A stretch of DNA of 64,000 bases, from NCBI GenBank assembly GCA_964035575.1, contig OZ037833.1, positions 434,001-498,000 of the forward strand. The letters run 5' to 3'. This document shows positions 19,989 through 32,261 of the stretch, one piece after another. The DNA comes from Rhynchopus sp. YZ270_cl-10. Its lineage: Eukaryota; Euglenozoa; Diplonemea; Diplonemida; Diplonemidae. Within the stretch, counting starts at the first letter, position 1. Every line of letters starts with the position of its first letter. Below the pieces are notes generated by a model. The model was given only the letters and a program-made list of their open reading frames with translations. It was not told where the DNA came from and ran no database searches. Position numbers and translations under genes: made by a program.

Positions 19989-22900
19989 TCACTCCCATGT
20001 TTCATTGTGGATATGAAATCTGAGTCTTCGGCGAAGGAGGTTAAGCTTATCGACACTCTTCCGCACCGCGATTTGCATCGATTTTGGCCCACAAACGACA
20101 ACTGCTGCAGCACGAATCTGCCCGTTTAGCCCAGGAATATCAGGATTTCCAAGCTCATTCTGGACACTGAGGGTTTCGAAAACGTCTGGGTGCTTCGATG
20201 CTGACCCGCCCCCTTGAAAGAGGTTCGGCCTCCCTTGGTACAGGATCTGCACTCGTTGACACCCTAGGGTGTTTGCCTTTGCGTCTGCAATGGACTGCAT
20301 ATGGTCTACATCGCATTGTCCTGGCACCTCTGTCTGTGGAGGCTGCATTTCAACCTCAGCGTTTGTAAGATTCCCTAACAGATTCCCCCCGGTCTCGTGA
20401 AGGTACGCTCTGAAGACGAAGTTCAAATTTGAGGTAGGTTTTTCGTTGTCAACGTCCAACGCCATTCGGATCGTTCCGGTAGGTTGTTGTCCACAGAAGA
20501 GATCGAATAAACGCCGATCCTTCGCCGCCCATACTAAAGTAATCACCTTAGTTCTGCTCACCCCAACCGGAAGTTGCTGTCCCCATCTCGGGTCCAAATA
20601 GTACTCCAACATAGACATCAATGGAGCGGCGCCTAGCCCTCCCGCAATCAATACAACGTGTTCATATCTCCGTACATCAACGCAGGGTGATCCGTACGGT
20701 CCCATAACCCGAATTTTCCCTAATTGGCGAGATTCAGAGTGTTGGTGAACCTTTTGCGACCAGGTTCTCATATGAGGATGTGATGCGATGTGGAAGGTGA
20801 ATGCTGTAGTGGGTTCTCCTCGGAGCGGTTCCATTTGGTCGTCGGCGATGTGGACGGGGCGGCTGGACATGGCAACACTGTGCCAAGAGTAGTCGATGGC
20901 AGGGAAGGAGATGAGAACGTACTGCAACGGAGAGAGCCGGTCGATCCCGAACTCATCGTGGAAAACCGAGTAGTTGGAGACAGCGATCTTCACTTCCACA
21001 GAGCAGACCTGCATATCACCAAAGGTGCCTTCCTGGTATGAGGCAACAGCACTCCGTGTTGACCCATCTTGAAAGCATGATGGCGGCGCGCACCCCATCC
21101 CACCATGCGCAATGCCCCAATGGTAAAGCCAGTACATCACCTCAATAAAAACAAGGACCAAGGTAAAGACTGTGCCATAAATGAGTTTCCAATAGTGAAC
21201 ATGTGCCCAGGTGAATGCCCAGAGAGCACAGAAGAGTTCGAGACGGCGGAAGGCGGTGGGTTTGAACCATTTCTGTTGTAGGGTGAAGATTATTTCATAT
21301 ATCAAATCTACTGAATAGAAGGTATACCATGGTGCACTATAAAGGGTGAAGATGAAAAGGAAAAAAAGCATTTTAGTTTGGTATCTGAACAAGGGGTGGG
21401 AATGACACAAAGGCATACCCTCCTACGTTGGTCTGACATCGCATTGAGCAGGACCACACCAAGCACTCCGAAGAGAGAGAAGAAGCCGGGCAGACCTGCG
21501 TGCCGCCCTGTGGTGCCGTCATCCCAGGACAGTGCATCCGAGGAGTAGTGTGCGATCTGTGTGGTATTGTGAATAGGGTATTTCGGATACTTTACATAAA
21601 TCCGATAGAGAGAGACAATGTGTTGGCTATGTGGGAATGGGAGTGGAGGGAGCGGAAGGAGTTTATTTGATAAAAATTGCAGAATTTAGTTTTCAGGCAT
21701 GTCACCAAAAAGGCGAAGGAGGGTGTGAAGTGTGGGTAATGTACATACCATCCCAATGCCGTGCACCAGCAGCAGCACCAGAAGCAGCCTGCAGTTGAAG
21801 TTATGCCACCTCCGCGCGCGGCGCTTCGTCAACGCGAACATCCACAGTACAGGGGATGAGTTTGTCAGCGGGATGAGGAAGAGAGAAAAGCACAACAGCG
21901 CCCCTGCACCAAAGGCACGTACTTCTGGAGCAGAAAGACGGTCCTGTGTGGAGACGGGTTGTGCGTTGTGTAAAGAGAATAAAAAAACAAAAAAAAACAT
22001 ACCCGAGAGTACTCCTTAGCGTACAACCCTACCCACATCGACACCAACACTATGTACGACAGCACCAAAAACGCCTGAAACGTTGTCAAATGGAACTCCT
22101 CCATGCCCTGTCAGGTGGTATTTTTATTTTTTGAAAATCTTTCTATTGCCATACCTGAAACAACACCGAAACGCGCCACAAAAAGTTTTTCGGTGAATAC
22201 CGTGTAACATAGTACCCCGAGCATGCCATGAGCGTGAGATAGAGCACCGTGAAGTCGATCCACCAATATGGCATGCTTTCTTTGACACAGCTGCTGTCGA
22301 CGGTGCCATCTTCGAAGTGGATGCAGACAGTGCCTTGGGTGGTGTGCATTGCTTGGTCTGCAGGGCCGTAGGCGTAACTCACGTAGTAACTGTTGAGGGA
22401 CGCATTCGCAAGCGAAACATCGGCTACCGCATCGGTTGTCAACAACGGCCGTTTGAACTTCACGGTGTACTTATCGCGCACCCCGGTTTCCTCGAAGGAA
22501 ATGAAGGTAAGCCCTGGAGTGCCCCCTTGCTGAGAGTCAGGCAGCACCGCGCCGTTGTGTTCAACGTCGCCTGCCCAGCAGTCCTGGAGCATTGAATCAT
22601 CTGGGTCGATTGTGATGTCGCGGTCCACCTTCCATACGTCAGTGTTCCGCATGCCCGGTTCAAGGGAAATGCCCACCGCTCCTTGCATCTCTGCCTTCAG
22701 CATGATCGTCACCCAAATCTCCTTCGGGGTGCTTGCAGTATTGACTACCCAACAGAGACGGAATTCGTCTACAACAAAGTCATGACAAAACTTCATTTCC
22801 GGCGACTGTCCTCCTGCGGCAAAGGGCACCGGAGTGGACCCCACCGAGCTTGAGGTGGAGGCGCGGTACGCAACCTGGGTGGATCCTCTGTCGGTGCACT

Positions 22901-25900
22901 GTTGGATTTCTTGCGTCTCAGGGTCGATCCCTCCGTAGCCCCACAGAAGCACCTGGCTTGCCACCAACGGATCAATCGCAAGATCGTCGTACGCAAAGGG
23001 GCTGATCGGGGGGTCCAAAACCACCATCGGGTTGTTTGAAATCCTCGCTAAAACGCTGTAGTCCCCTTGCATGCCTGCTAGCTGGCTTGTGGAGGTAAGG
23101 TTCCCAACCGCGTAGTTAGCATCCACAGGCACCGATACATCCCAGAACAGCGTGCTGTAGAGGGTGTCAGAGGCGCGGGTAAAGGTCTTCGCTTGGGTAA
23201 AAATCGCGTTGTTTGCAACAGGGTCTGCGTTTCTAGTGGGGACAAACTTTTCCTTCAGTGCTAAAGTGTCAACAAGACCGAAGTTGAAGTACGCGATTTT
23301 GACTCCTTCAGCCCATCCGTTCAGTTTTGGTACTGTAGTAGCATCTTGCGGTTCGAGGGAAGAGAGCGGATCGACCACCCAGAGGTTAACTAATTGTTCT
23401 GTGTCGTATGTCTTCCAAGATTCGCGTTGCACGACTTCAAGAACGTCGGAGACTGTGGTGATGCCGCCGAAAGCTTTTGAAACGGGGTCGGTCCCATCGC
23501 CCAGCCAGTTTCGTGGCACCTCCACGATGACCAGCTTGTGTACATCCGAATATACATTTGAGGCGGCCGTATCCTCAAAGGGAACGTTCAATGAGAATGA
23601 CACCGCCACGTCTGACAGCGTTTTGATTGAATCATCGTTTGCCCCCGACGGCAAATTTTCGAACACCGGCGCCAGCGCTGCAACCGCCTCGCCAAACCTA
23701 TACAACGTAGCCCCCGTTTTTGCGTCCTCATTTTGAAGCCCCTCCGCCTCACGCACAGTCACCGCAGTCGGGTGACGGAACACAAACACTCTATCCGCTA
23801 AGGCATGCGTCATATTCCCTGGAACCGCATTGGGGGAAGAATAATACCACAACGGACGGTCCGCATAATAGCCTTTCTCCCTTGATAGAGTGACGAGAGG
23901 CGCTGAACGCGAGGTATGTGACACTGTAGGGCACGTATAGTGCACAACCGGCTGATGGCAGGTACCATTCCAAAAGCAATGCTCCCTCGGGCAGGTCACC
24001 TCGGAGAGCTTCTCGGCACACTCCTTCATGGTGCTGTCCACCGCTGTGATAGGATGCTCATTTGTCCCCTCTGCCAGCCGGATCACCTCAAGGCATGTTC
24101 CTCCTATGGCACGGCTCATGACATAAGAGATTTTGTTTTGTGCGTTAACGACTTTGTACAGTATAGTAGGGTTCGCGAATGCGGTGGAAAATTCGGGGTC
24201 AGAATTTTCAAAATATCCGAAATTGATTCCGGTCAATTCTTGGTTGTTATGGTAAAATGATACGGTCGGGAAGAGGTAACGGTGGGCACGCTCTGCAAGG
24301 ACTGAAGCGGGGTGGATCGCCGGGGTCAAACGGGAGAGAGATGAGGCTACGACAGTCCACGTCTTTTGCAGGGTTTCGGAAAGCAACGCGGATTCCGATT
24401 TTATGGGAAATGCAGTCGCAGCGTAGTCTCCATTCTGAGGGATCTCCACAACAGAAATAGAGTGGAGGTCTGAGTACCCTGCTTGCCCTGCGGAGCGAGA
24501 AACTATCTCATAATTTTGTGCCTCAGCCGCAGTAAAGACAGTTTCATTGAAGCGTAGTGCATAGCTGCTCATTGACGAAATCGGTTGATTGCCTACTGCA
24601 GATTCCAAACTAAATGGAAGCGGGGTGTTCATCAAGGCATAGAAGAACACCCTCAGACCTGGTCTTCCACTGACGTAGGCACTCCGTTTTTCGTAGACCT
24701 TTTTCTCATCCACTTCATTGCTTTGCGTGCTCGCGGAAGGAGCAGATAAAATCGGAAACGCATGAATCGAAGCAGGATTGATCGGATATGTGCTCTGTGA
24801 TAGCAGGTCTGTCGTTGGGTCGAATGTATCTGGTGAATCTGGGGCCGCCCACAGAGTGTGAAATACTGAGTATAGAGGCGATTCGGGTAGGTATGGGAGG
24901 AGGATTTTGCCGGATTTTACACGATATGCACGGAGAACAGTACGAACGGATTGTTCGGCAAGCTGCATGAAGTAAATTTCGTAGCTTTTGTGATACCCTA
25001 CACTCAATGTGACCCCCGACGGCGGCTGTGTCGTTGCAGAGCAGACCGGCCAATGATAATAAATTCCCCCTCTTTTCCGCGCAGGCCACCTCTTTCGCGA
25101 GATATCCAACACCGAGGTAACCTGCTCTGCAGTCTCCCCGGACGGAATCAACACCTCCTGCAGTTCTACCAAATCCGAATACCCCACGACACTTCCATTC
25201 ACGATCCGTTCATTTGCCGGAATCGCCTCGAACACTGGCAACAAATCCAACACCCTTTCATTTTGCAAAAAAATGTACACCCGGTTGACTGGGATCTCAT
25301 AGGTAGATTCATACGGAACGACATTTGTACGTTGCGACGCCTCGGTAGGCAGCGTCAAAGGGTAGCGAAACGAGGCATTCACGACCGGCCAAAAATTGAG
25401 GATCTTCCCCCGGTAGTACCCCACTCTCGGCAGGGCGAGGTTGTACTCCGGGAGCTCCTTCGCCTCCAACATGCTTTGCTCCACCTTTTCATCAATGTCT
25501 AATACAGGATAATTCAACGCCCACGGCATTTCTACCACAGTCATCCCCAACACTGCTGCCTCCGACCGATACAAATCCCCCCCTGGAGCAACCGCAGCCG
25601 GTGCATACACATAGGGACGTACCAGCCCTGTTGTCCCCCCAAATGGCAGCGTATTGAAGACACGCCCATTTTGGGTTGCCACCTCCGTCTCATACACCCT
25701 CCCCGGAACTAAGTCTGCGAGAAGCGGAAGTTGTTGGGTACCCCGCATTAAAACCTCCCACCCTTCGTTGTATGTTTCAAATGGTGAGGAGTAAGTCCGT
25801 GCATTAATTGCACCCCATCTCGGAACCTCACCTTGAGAAACAAAGAGACACTCAATAGTGGTGTCGTTCCAATACCATGAGAGGCGTGGGATTGCGAAGG

Positions 25901-28900
25901 GAGTGCCGTCCTTGGTGACGGTGGTTGCGCTGTGGGAAACCGCGCAGGTTATTAAAATGCTGGTGGAGGTGCGAACCCAGGAGGATGGAATGGAATCGAT
26001 CGAGGTAATAGGGAGCGGGGTGCTGTGGACATCGGGTACGGTCACCAAGGTGGCCTTCCAGATATGCGAATACCCGGTCTGTCCTGGAACAACAGAGGCA
26101 ATGTTTGCCTGCGTCTCTGGCGCCCAATATGCAGCAGCGCCAGCATCGGAGGGGCGACGAAGACAGAATACCTCTGCAGTGACGATACTCTTTTCGTCCA
26201 CAATCGGCATGCGTCCGGTCACACCATTGTTCATCGGAGTGTCATCCACCTGATAATACCCTGGATCCGATAAGTCTATGTAATAATTCTGCACACCATT
26301 GTACCACCCCTTTTGCAACGCAATGTCCATGGCCTTCAATGCTATTGCCTCCCCGGGGTCGATGGACATAATTTTTATGTTGACAATCTCAAGCGGGTTT
26401 TTCCTTTGCAATGAAGTGGTCACAGCGAGAAGGTCTGTTGCGCTGTTAATCCCATCCCTCGCCCCCTTCGGAACCACCGCGGAGTATACTATCTTAATAG
26501 GAGAGTACTGCACGGAGGATGGAATGTCTCCGAGAATGTATTTCTGTACGGCAGGAGCCAGCACCACGCTCTCATCCTCTTCGTATATTTCGTACATCTT
26601 GTCGATGGTGTTGTGCGTAAGATTGGAGAAGAAAGCGCAGTTCACCACCTGGCCTTGGTACCATAGCTGTCTCAGTTCTATTTTACTGTCATTCTGTTCG
26701 AATTGAGCCAACGCAGATACAACAGGGCAATCCCAGTAATAGTCTGTTTCTTCTACATAGGCATCTACAGCACGAAGCTCTGCCAAGGAGGTGATGTCAT
26801 CCGTCAACTGATCCGGCAGTCTCACACGACGGACCTTCATGACGTCAGAGTAGTCTGACAGACCTGGGACCGAATCGATGATGGACAGCCTTCCTACGGG
26901 GTGCCATAGCTCGTAGACGTACATAGTGTTTAGTAAGCCAGAATTTTCTGTTGTTTCGGTCAACGTATTCTTGACAATGTAGTGCGACACCTTCGAATTC
27001 AAAAAGAACGAATCGGTCTGTGTGTACGTCGCAGGCTTATCAAGAGGGAGCGGCAGACCTACGGAGGGTGGGCTGTTTGGGATGGACGCATTCCCGGTGG
27101 TCAGTTTCCAGTAGATGTCGGTGGAGCCGCGCATCGCAATGCCGTTAGAATGGATGTGCGTAATGTCGATTGTGCCTGCACCGCATTCACCTGTCGTCCT
27201 GCTGTCGCCTGCTGCGTAGAGTACCCTAGCTGCAGTGAAAGGGTCCTCCGGAATGTAGCCTTCGGGGTCATGTGCTGACCCAGTATATCCCCTAGTAAAT
27301 GAAAGAACAATTTTTCTCCCAGTAACCTCGATTTTTTGATCAGCAAGCGTCATGGTTGCGCGGGAGGTATCCGGAGGGCCTGAAATTTGGTCGGAATAAG
27401 CGGATCTGATACACGAAGCGCCATGCCGATCCGACATTCCGACCACCAAATCAGCGTTGGTCATTTGCGTTGACCCGACGTCTGAAAAGCCAATTCCGAC
27501 ATAACCCGGTTCGTACCTCGCGTCGAACAAAGCCTCCATCTGCACCTGCACCACACCAACCTCATTGGAAACAGTCCACCGCAAGAATATTTCCGCCATA
27601 GGAAAGACATTTGTTGACCCCTCTGCCGGGTACACCTTCATCTCTCTTGTGTATCCATGGGATGCTTCCACGGGAGCTGGGGTTTCTTCTTCAGCTAAGG
27701 CAAGAATGTTAAGAATAAACCGGTTCACGTATGTAACGCTGCTTAAGGTAGGGTCGAAGGAAGCTGAATCCGAGACGTTCGCTGGTAGCAGCGAGGTGGA
27801 GTTGATAACAGTAGTGTTTCCGTCGGGGAGTTGCCAGGTCTGCATCAGGAAGATCCCGGTGTTGGTCTGCATGGTGCTGTTCAGCTCTGCGGAGGATATG
27901 TTTACTAAGGCCGCAACCGGGGCGGTGCCTTCACTGTGAAGCTGCTCCCACATCAAATTGATTGACGAAACGGAATAGGTGTTTGGCACTTCTTCCGCAG
28001 TTTCCCAGGATTGCATGGGGGATTCGACGAATGCACCCATTTTTACCCCAAAATCGATGCAATAAGTTGGGGTCGTGCTGTCGCGGAACCACATAATCAT
28101 TTTGCTCACCTTCACCCCATATGAGTTTCGAACAGACGATCCAGAGCTGAGTGTCGGGCAATTCAGCCAAATCTGTGTCCTCCCTCTCCGCCAATCCTGA
28201 GGAATTGCGTGCGCCCAGCTTACGATACCTGCCGTATAATTTGATGGAACCACCGCATAAAATACCTGCTTTATATCAGAATAACCTTGAATTCCTGGCA
28301 ACGCTGTGGTTAATGGATACTGCCCGGGAATGCGATTATTTGAGACACGCGACGTAGTTGATTGAAGAAACGCACGCACCGCGTCATGACGTTGATCCCC
28401 TAATAACGCAGCCTCATCCTCCTCATCGATCAGAAGGTATACCGGCAGCGCCTTTGGCACTCCATCAGAACCAAATACACCGCCATTTGTCTCGATTTCG
28501 ACGTACGCGAAGTTCTTCGTGTCTTCCGTATAGCCTATCGTCTCTGCAATCAAAACTTCTCGCCCCAAGAAGAGTGGGGTAGGGGCGAGAGAAGATGTGT
28601 GAAAGTCGTTTGTCGTCAGAGGGCGAGAAAAGTTGATGACAGTGGACAACGACGTCACCTCAGTCCCAAGAAGTGTCAAATCCTGCTGGAAGTCCATGAC
28701 CGGTCTAGCCAACCCCGCGCTCTTCCTATCCTCAACCCGAACACTCCCTCCCCGATCAATCCAAACAGTCGCAATATCCGCAAACGAAAACCCTTCCCCA
28801 ACCCCAATCCCTACCCAAACATTTTCTGCACTGATGTTCCCAGAGTATTTTATGCTGAACCGAATTTCGCGAGAATTTTGCATTTCCCATGACACCGAAA

Positions 28901-30461
28901 GACGGGTATTGATCAGCTTCTCTCCATGCATATCTGCGAAGGGAATCACCGGGGCTGCAGTCACCGCAGTCAAAAACGGAGAAGGGGTAAGAATAGGGGG
29001 TTCTACTAGAGGTGCGTCGCTTTGCGCTGGGGTGTCGGAATCGGTCCAGAGGGACTGCACAGAACGCCACTGAGTTTGGTATAGACTGTTGAAGAGCGAG
29101 ACCCAGCTTTCATTGCATCGAGGAACCAAAGGGCCTCGTTGGACTGACCAGGTGAGAACCCCGTACTGTCCTAATGTAATGTCAGAGTCGGGGCGGTGCT
29201 TTCCTGTAGAGTCAAAGGCGGAGGCATCGAAATCGCGTTCAAACATAACGTACATCTCTCCACTGCGCAGAACGTTCATCTGCACATTGCGAACCCCCAT
29301 CAAATTGTCTGATGATAGTACCGGATCGGGAATGCCAGAAGAATACGAAGAGTCTGCAGGAACATAGCCAAATTGGGTGCACACTTCATCCCCTTCTTGA
29401 GGAACATAGAATAGCGCGGTTTCGGAGCCGACAGATTGAAGCTCTGCCACACTACGCGCTGCAGAGAACCCAAGACCCAACCACCCGGCACCAAATCTGG
29501 TAGAAAACAAAAACGTTACCGTCGAAGTGTCTGCGTCTGCAGTGTATTGCAGAGTCGTTAAATTCGAAAGAGCTACGGTATGTTGAAACGTTGTCTCCCA
29601 AAACGGTGCGCCCACCGAAGAAACATGCCAGGTTACGACCGGAGCAATGTCAGGATCATCACCAAATTGCGTAGGAATCTGCGACAATCCCGCAAATGAG
29701 GTGACCGAATTCAATATGTAGGTCGCCGCGACGTTCACGTTGCGCTTCACAAAATAGGGGATGAAACTGTGCACACCTGGCGGAACTTCGAGAAGTGCAT
29801 TCCCCTCCACCCTTTGCGGCGTAGGAAGCCTTTGCAGCACCCACGCTATGAGACTCCCATTGCTCGTTTTCACGCCATGATCACGACCTGGGTAATGCAA
29901 CACATCGTTATGAAGCACCATACAATAATGTGCCGCTCCTTCTACTATATAACGCCTTAAAACTGCGGTTTCGAATTGAAGGGTAGCGGTGGTTGCGACA
30001 GAGGGGCAATGCAGAAAGGTGCCTTGGGGAATGAGGTTCCATCCGTTTTGTTGTACTGCGGAGGTGACGTCGGAGGCAGATTGGAGGGAAAGCTGTTGAA
30101 ATATTCCGGCATCGGTTGCGGGGATGGCCACCACAATGATACGCCAGATTCCTGTGTATTTGATTGCGGTGGAGGAGCGGGTTTCAGTGTCCCCTAAGAT
30201 CGCGGTGTCGGCTATGTACGGCGAATCTGCAATGGGGGATAATATGCCTGCATCGTTGACAAAAGAGAAGTGGTACATCGTTGCCGGTGGGTCCGAGGAG
30301 GTCACTAACTCTGCCCCAGAGAATTCATAGTATTCGAGCCGTCTGCCGGACACCCATCCCTGTTGTTGTGTGATGCGCCCGGTGGGGACGGCAGCCTCAG
30401 CACGCCAGGCCTCCTGCACAGCCAGGAGCAACATAAGGCATCGTAGATACCGAAGAAGCAT
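19989..30461 (-). CDS. Giant DOMON / GYSD-module / ferric-reductase protein, 5 exons
   Basis: Exons inferred: 30461-22155, 22107-22003, 21943-21749, 21626-21419, 21384-19989 (about 3,400 aa). Exon 1 starts with a signal peptide (LRCLMLLLAVQEAWRAEAA). The ectodomain holds about four DOMON-like domains (near residues 290-440, 525-640, 950-1100, 2570-2720; motifs GWLGLGFS, GYVGIGFSD). Between them are about nine modules of the form GYSDL-x-V-P ending in NCP/HCP, resembling a module of prokaryotic secreted proteins. A membrane helix (about 2735) leads into a multi-helix core with candidate haem His (RWHNFNC, LLVHGIG, HIVSLYR, HVHYWK). Exon 5 has FAD/NAD motifs VMGPYGSP, AGGLGAAPL and VVCGPKSM. 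It probably moves electrons from NAD(P)H across the plasma membrane to Fe(III), another acceptor or O2. Introns 1 and 2 (47, 59 nt; GTATGG, GTATGT) keep frame. Introns 3 and 4 (122, 34 nt) are one base off with GT-AG ends. Confidence 0.75.
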
Positions 30462-31007
30462 TCAGGAAAAAAACAAAAAAACAAAAAACAAAGAGAGAGA
30501 CAGACAGAGAGAGCCCCCCCCAATGCAGGGACCTCCCAAAGGGGGAGGGGGAGGGGGGGTGTGTTCTGGAGGGGGGGGTGGTGAAGAAAATTTGGCTTGA
30601 AAATACAAAGAAAAAAGCCGCCGTGAACAGTGGGGTTGCTTATAGATGATGGGATCATCTTCGTCAAATGCTCGCTTTGCAGAGTGTAGCGAACTCCAAC
30701 CTCTGACGGATACGTTGCGCACTTTCAGGGAGACACACAAGGCGTCGTAGCGAAAGGAGCAGCCGGCGCTAAGAGATACATTGATAAAATGAAGCTTTTT
30801 TTTGGTGGGACAGATTTTGCATTTTTTTGATCGCACAACACACAGCGGCTTTTTTTTTGTAGGGATAGAAGAGAGCAGCAAAGCCCTGGAGAGAAAGAGC
30901 CGTATGTAGCGTGTGTGTGTGAGGAGGCAGAAAAAGACAAAAAAAACACAACAAAAATACAAGGCAAAATATCCCTTGAACCACCCCCCATCGTAAGTAA
31001 GAAAAAG

Positions 31008-31054
31008 GTAAAGCTGAACCAAAGCTCTCTTCTCAATGCTTTGGTCACCTAAAA
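31008..31054 (-). repeat. LINE-type 3' tail, family 1, 8-bp stem
   Basis: On the minus strand ACCAAAGC and GCTTTGGT form a perfect 8-bp stem at the position where other copies have CTAAGC/GCTTAG. The changed bases pair on both sides. Flanked by AGGTG and T/A runs. Confidence 0.55.
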
Positions 31055-31154
31055 AGGAAACTCCAAAACAAACCTCAATAATGTACACAACACACTCCCC
31101 CTTTTTTTTCACAAAAAATATATCAACTACAGCCCCTCCGCTAGATAGGATTCT

Positions 31155-31243
31155 GTAATCACCCATGAGGATCGATGATTGCAATTATTCTCCTTGAATG
31201 AGGAATGCCTAGTAGGCGCAAGTCATCAGCTTGCACTGATTAC
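31155..31243 (+). pseudogene. 18S rRNA fragment (about 85 nt)
   Basis: The run CATGAGGATCGATGATTGCA, ATTATTCTCCTTGAATGAGG, AATGCCTAGTAGGCGCAAGT, CATCAGCTTGCACTGATTAC matches the conserved 3' part of eukaryotic small-subunit rRNA, a few dozen bases upstream of the CCCTGCC-TTTGTACACACCGCC segment, which is absent here. Homology stops sharply at GATTAC, where an AAAAGCCCTC segment and a T run begin. It is too short to be functional and is most likely a retroposed rRNA piece or a template-switch product of LINE reverse transcription. Confidence 0.8.
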
Positions 31244-31301
31244 AAAAGCCCTCTTTTTTTTAAAACCCATTTTTTTGAACTATTCTTGACAAAGAAATAT
31301 C

Positions 31302-32261
31302 TCAGATGTCAAAGACAATGGGTTCTCTCCCCAAGGCCTGTCCGTGGTTGTACATGGCTGCGTTGATATATTTTGTCCCAAATTTATCTGTTGACTCCCC
31401 ATATGCATCGTGCACATGCCCGGACACGACTGCAAATGGATGCAACTGCAGGGCCGCCTTGGTGAGGCGTGGACAGCCGCTTTTATCATCATTCTGCCCC
31501 TCCGGCGGACCGTGCACGACAAGCACATCACAGTCATCCGGTATATGCTCATACGGGTTATACAGCGAAGGACTCATTGGCCAATAAAACGCAGACCCAT
31601 ACAGCTTCAACGACGCACGCACCTCTCCGACCACAACCTGGATTGTTGCTACACCGTTTTTCAAGAATGTTGCGTTGCTTAAGAGAGAAACCTGCTTCTT
31701 TGCGATGGGACCTTGCGCTTCATGGTTCCCTTCTACTACAATGATAGATTTAAAGCGAGTCTGCTCGCCTAGCCAAACATTAAAATCCTTTGCATCCTCT
31801 AGACTGCCATATCTCGTATAATCCCCAGCATGAATGAGCACATCACCTTCAGGAATGTTCACCTCACGATGTCTACCGTGGGTGTCGGAAATGCAGACCA
31901 CACGAAGCCCTTTCTTTTCCTTCTGCTTTTTCGACAAACTGAGCAACCTACACAACTGCTGGCAGCCCACCGCAGCAATCAGTGAGATCACCCCGGTTGC
32001 TGCAGATAGTCCCGAGATCTGCACCATGATCTCTTCTTTCGAGGGCCCCGATGAAGACGATGACGACGAGCAAAGCGAACCCTCCTCCTCCTCCTCCTCA
32101 CCCCCTCCCGCAGGCAAGGTAGATGGTGGGGGTGGAGGCGAAGGGGTGGTGTCGGAGGCCTCTTGCGGGGGTGTGCTCGGGGCTGGTGTTGTGGGTGGGG
32201 GTACGTCCCGGGTGGTGTCGGTGCCCGAGATGGTATTACTATGGGAACAGGACCCTCCCAT
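31302..32261 (-). CDS. MPPED-type calcineurin-like metallophosphoesterase, 319 aa
   Basis: A class III metallophosphoesterase: ISDTHG (D126, H128), HAGDYT, VVEGNHEA, LVVHGPPEG and VSGHVHDAYG, in canonical order, supply the two-metal site. The closest pattern known to me is the MPPED1/MPPED2 (239FB) group of phosphodiesterases; the substrate is unknown. I start it at the ATG giving MGGSCSHS, because Gly2 with Ser6 fits N-myristoylation and Cys5 could be palmitoylated. An in-frame ATG 87 bases upstream lies in ordinary leader-like DNA. Residues 15-75 are Pro/Ser/Glu-rich and disordered. Residues about 82-107 form a hydrophobic helix (GLSAATGVISLIAAVGC), so the enzyme is probably membrane-anchored with its catalytic domain cytosolic. 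Confidence 0.85.
   Translation of the reverse strand: MGGSCSHSNTISGTDTTRDVPPPTTPAPSTPPQEASDTTPSPPPPPSTLPAGGGEEEEEEGSLCSSSSSSSGPSKEEIMVQISGLSAATGVISLIAAVGCQQLCRLLSLSKKQKEKKGLRVVCISDTHGRHREVNIPEGDVLIHAGDYTRYGSLEDAKDFNVWLGEQTRFKSIIVVEGNHEAQGPIAKKQVSLLSNATFLKNGVATIQVVVGEVRASLKLYGSAFYWPMSPSLYNPYEHIPDDCDVLVVHGPPEGQNDDKSGCPRLTKAALQLHPFAVVSGHVHDAYGESTDKFGTKYINAAMYNHGQALGREPIVFDI

Larger units (their letters stand above)
30462..31301. other. Intergenic, with tail and rRNA fragment
   Basis: Holds G/C and A runs upstream of the giant gene, a family-1 tail at 31010-31052 and an 18S rRNA fragment at 31155-31243. I see no gene. Confidence 0.7.
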
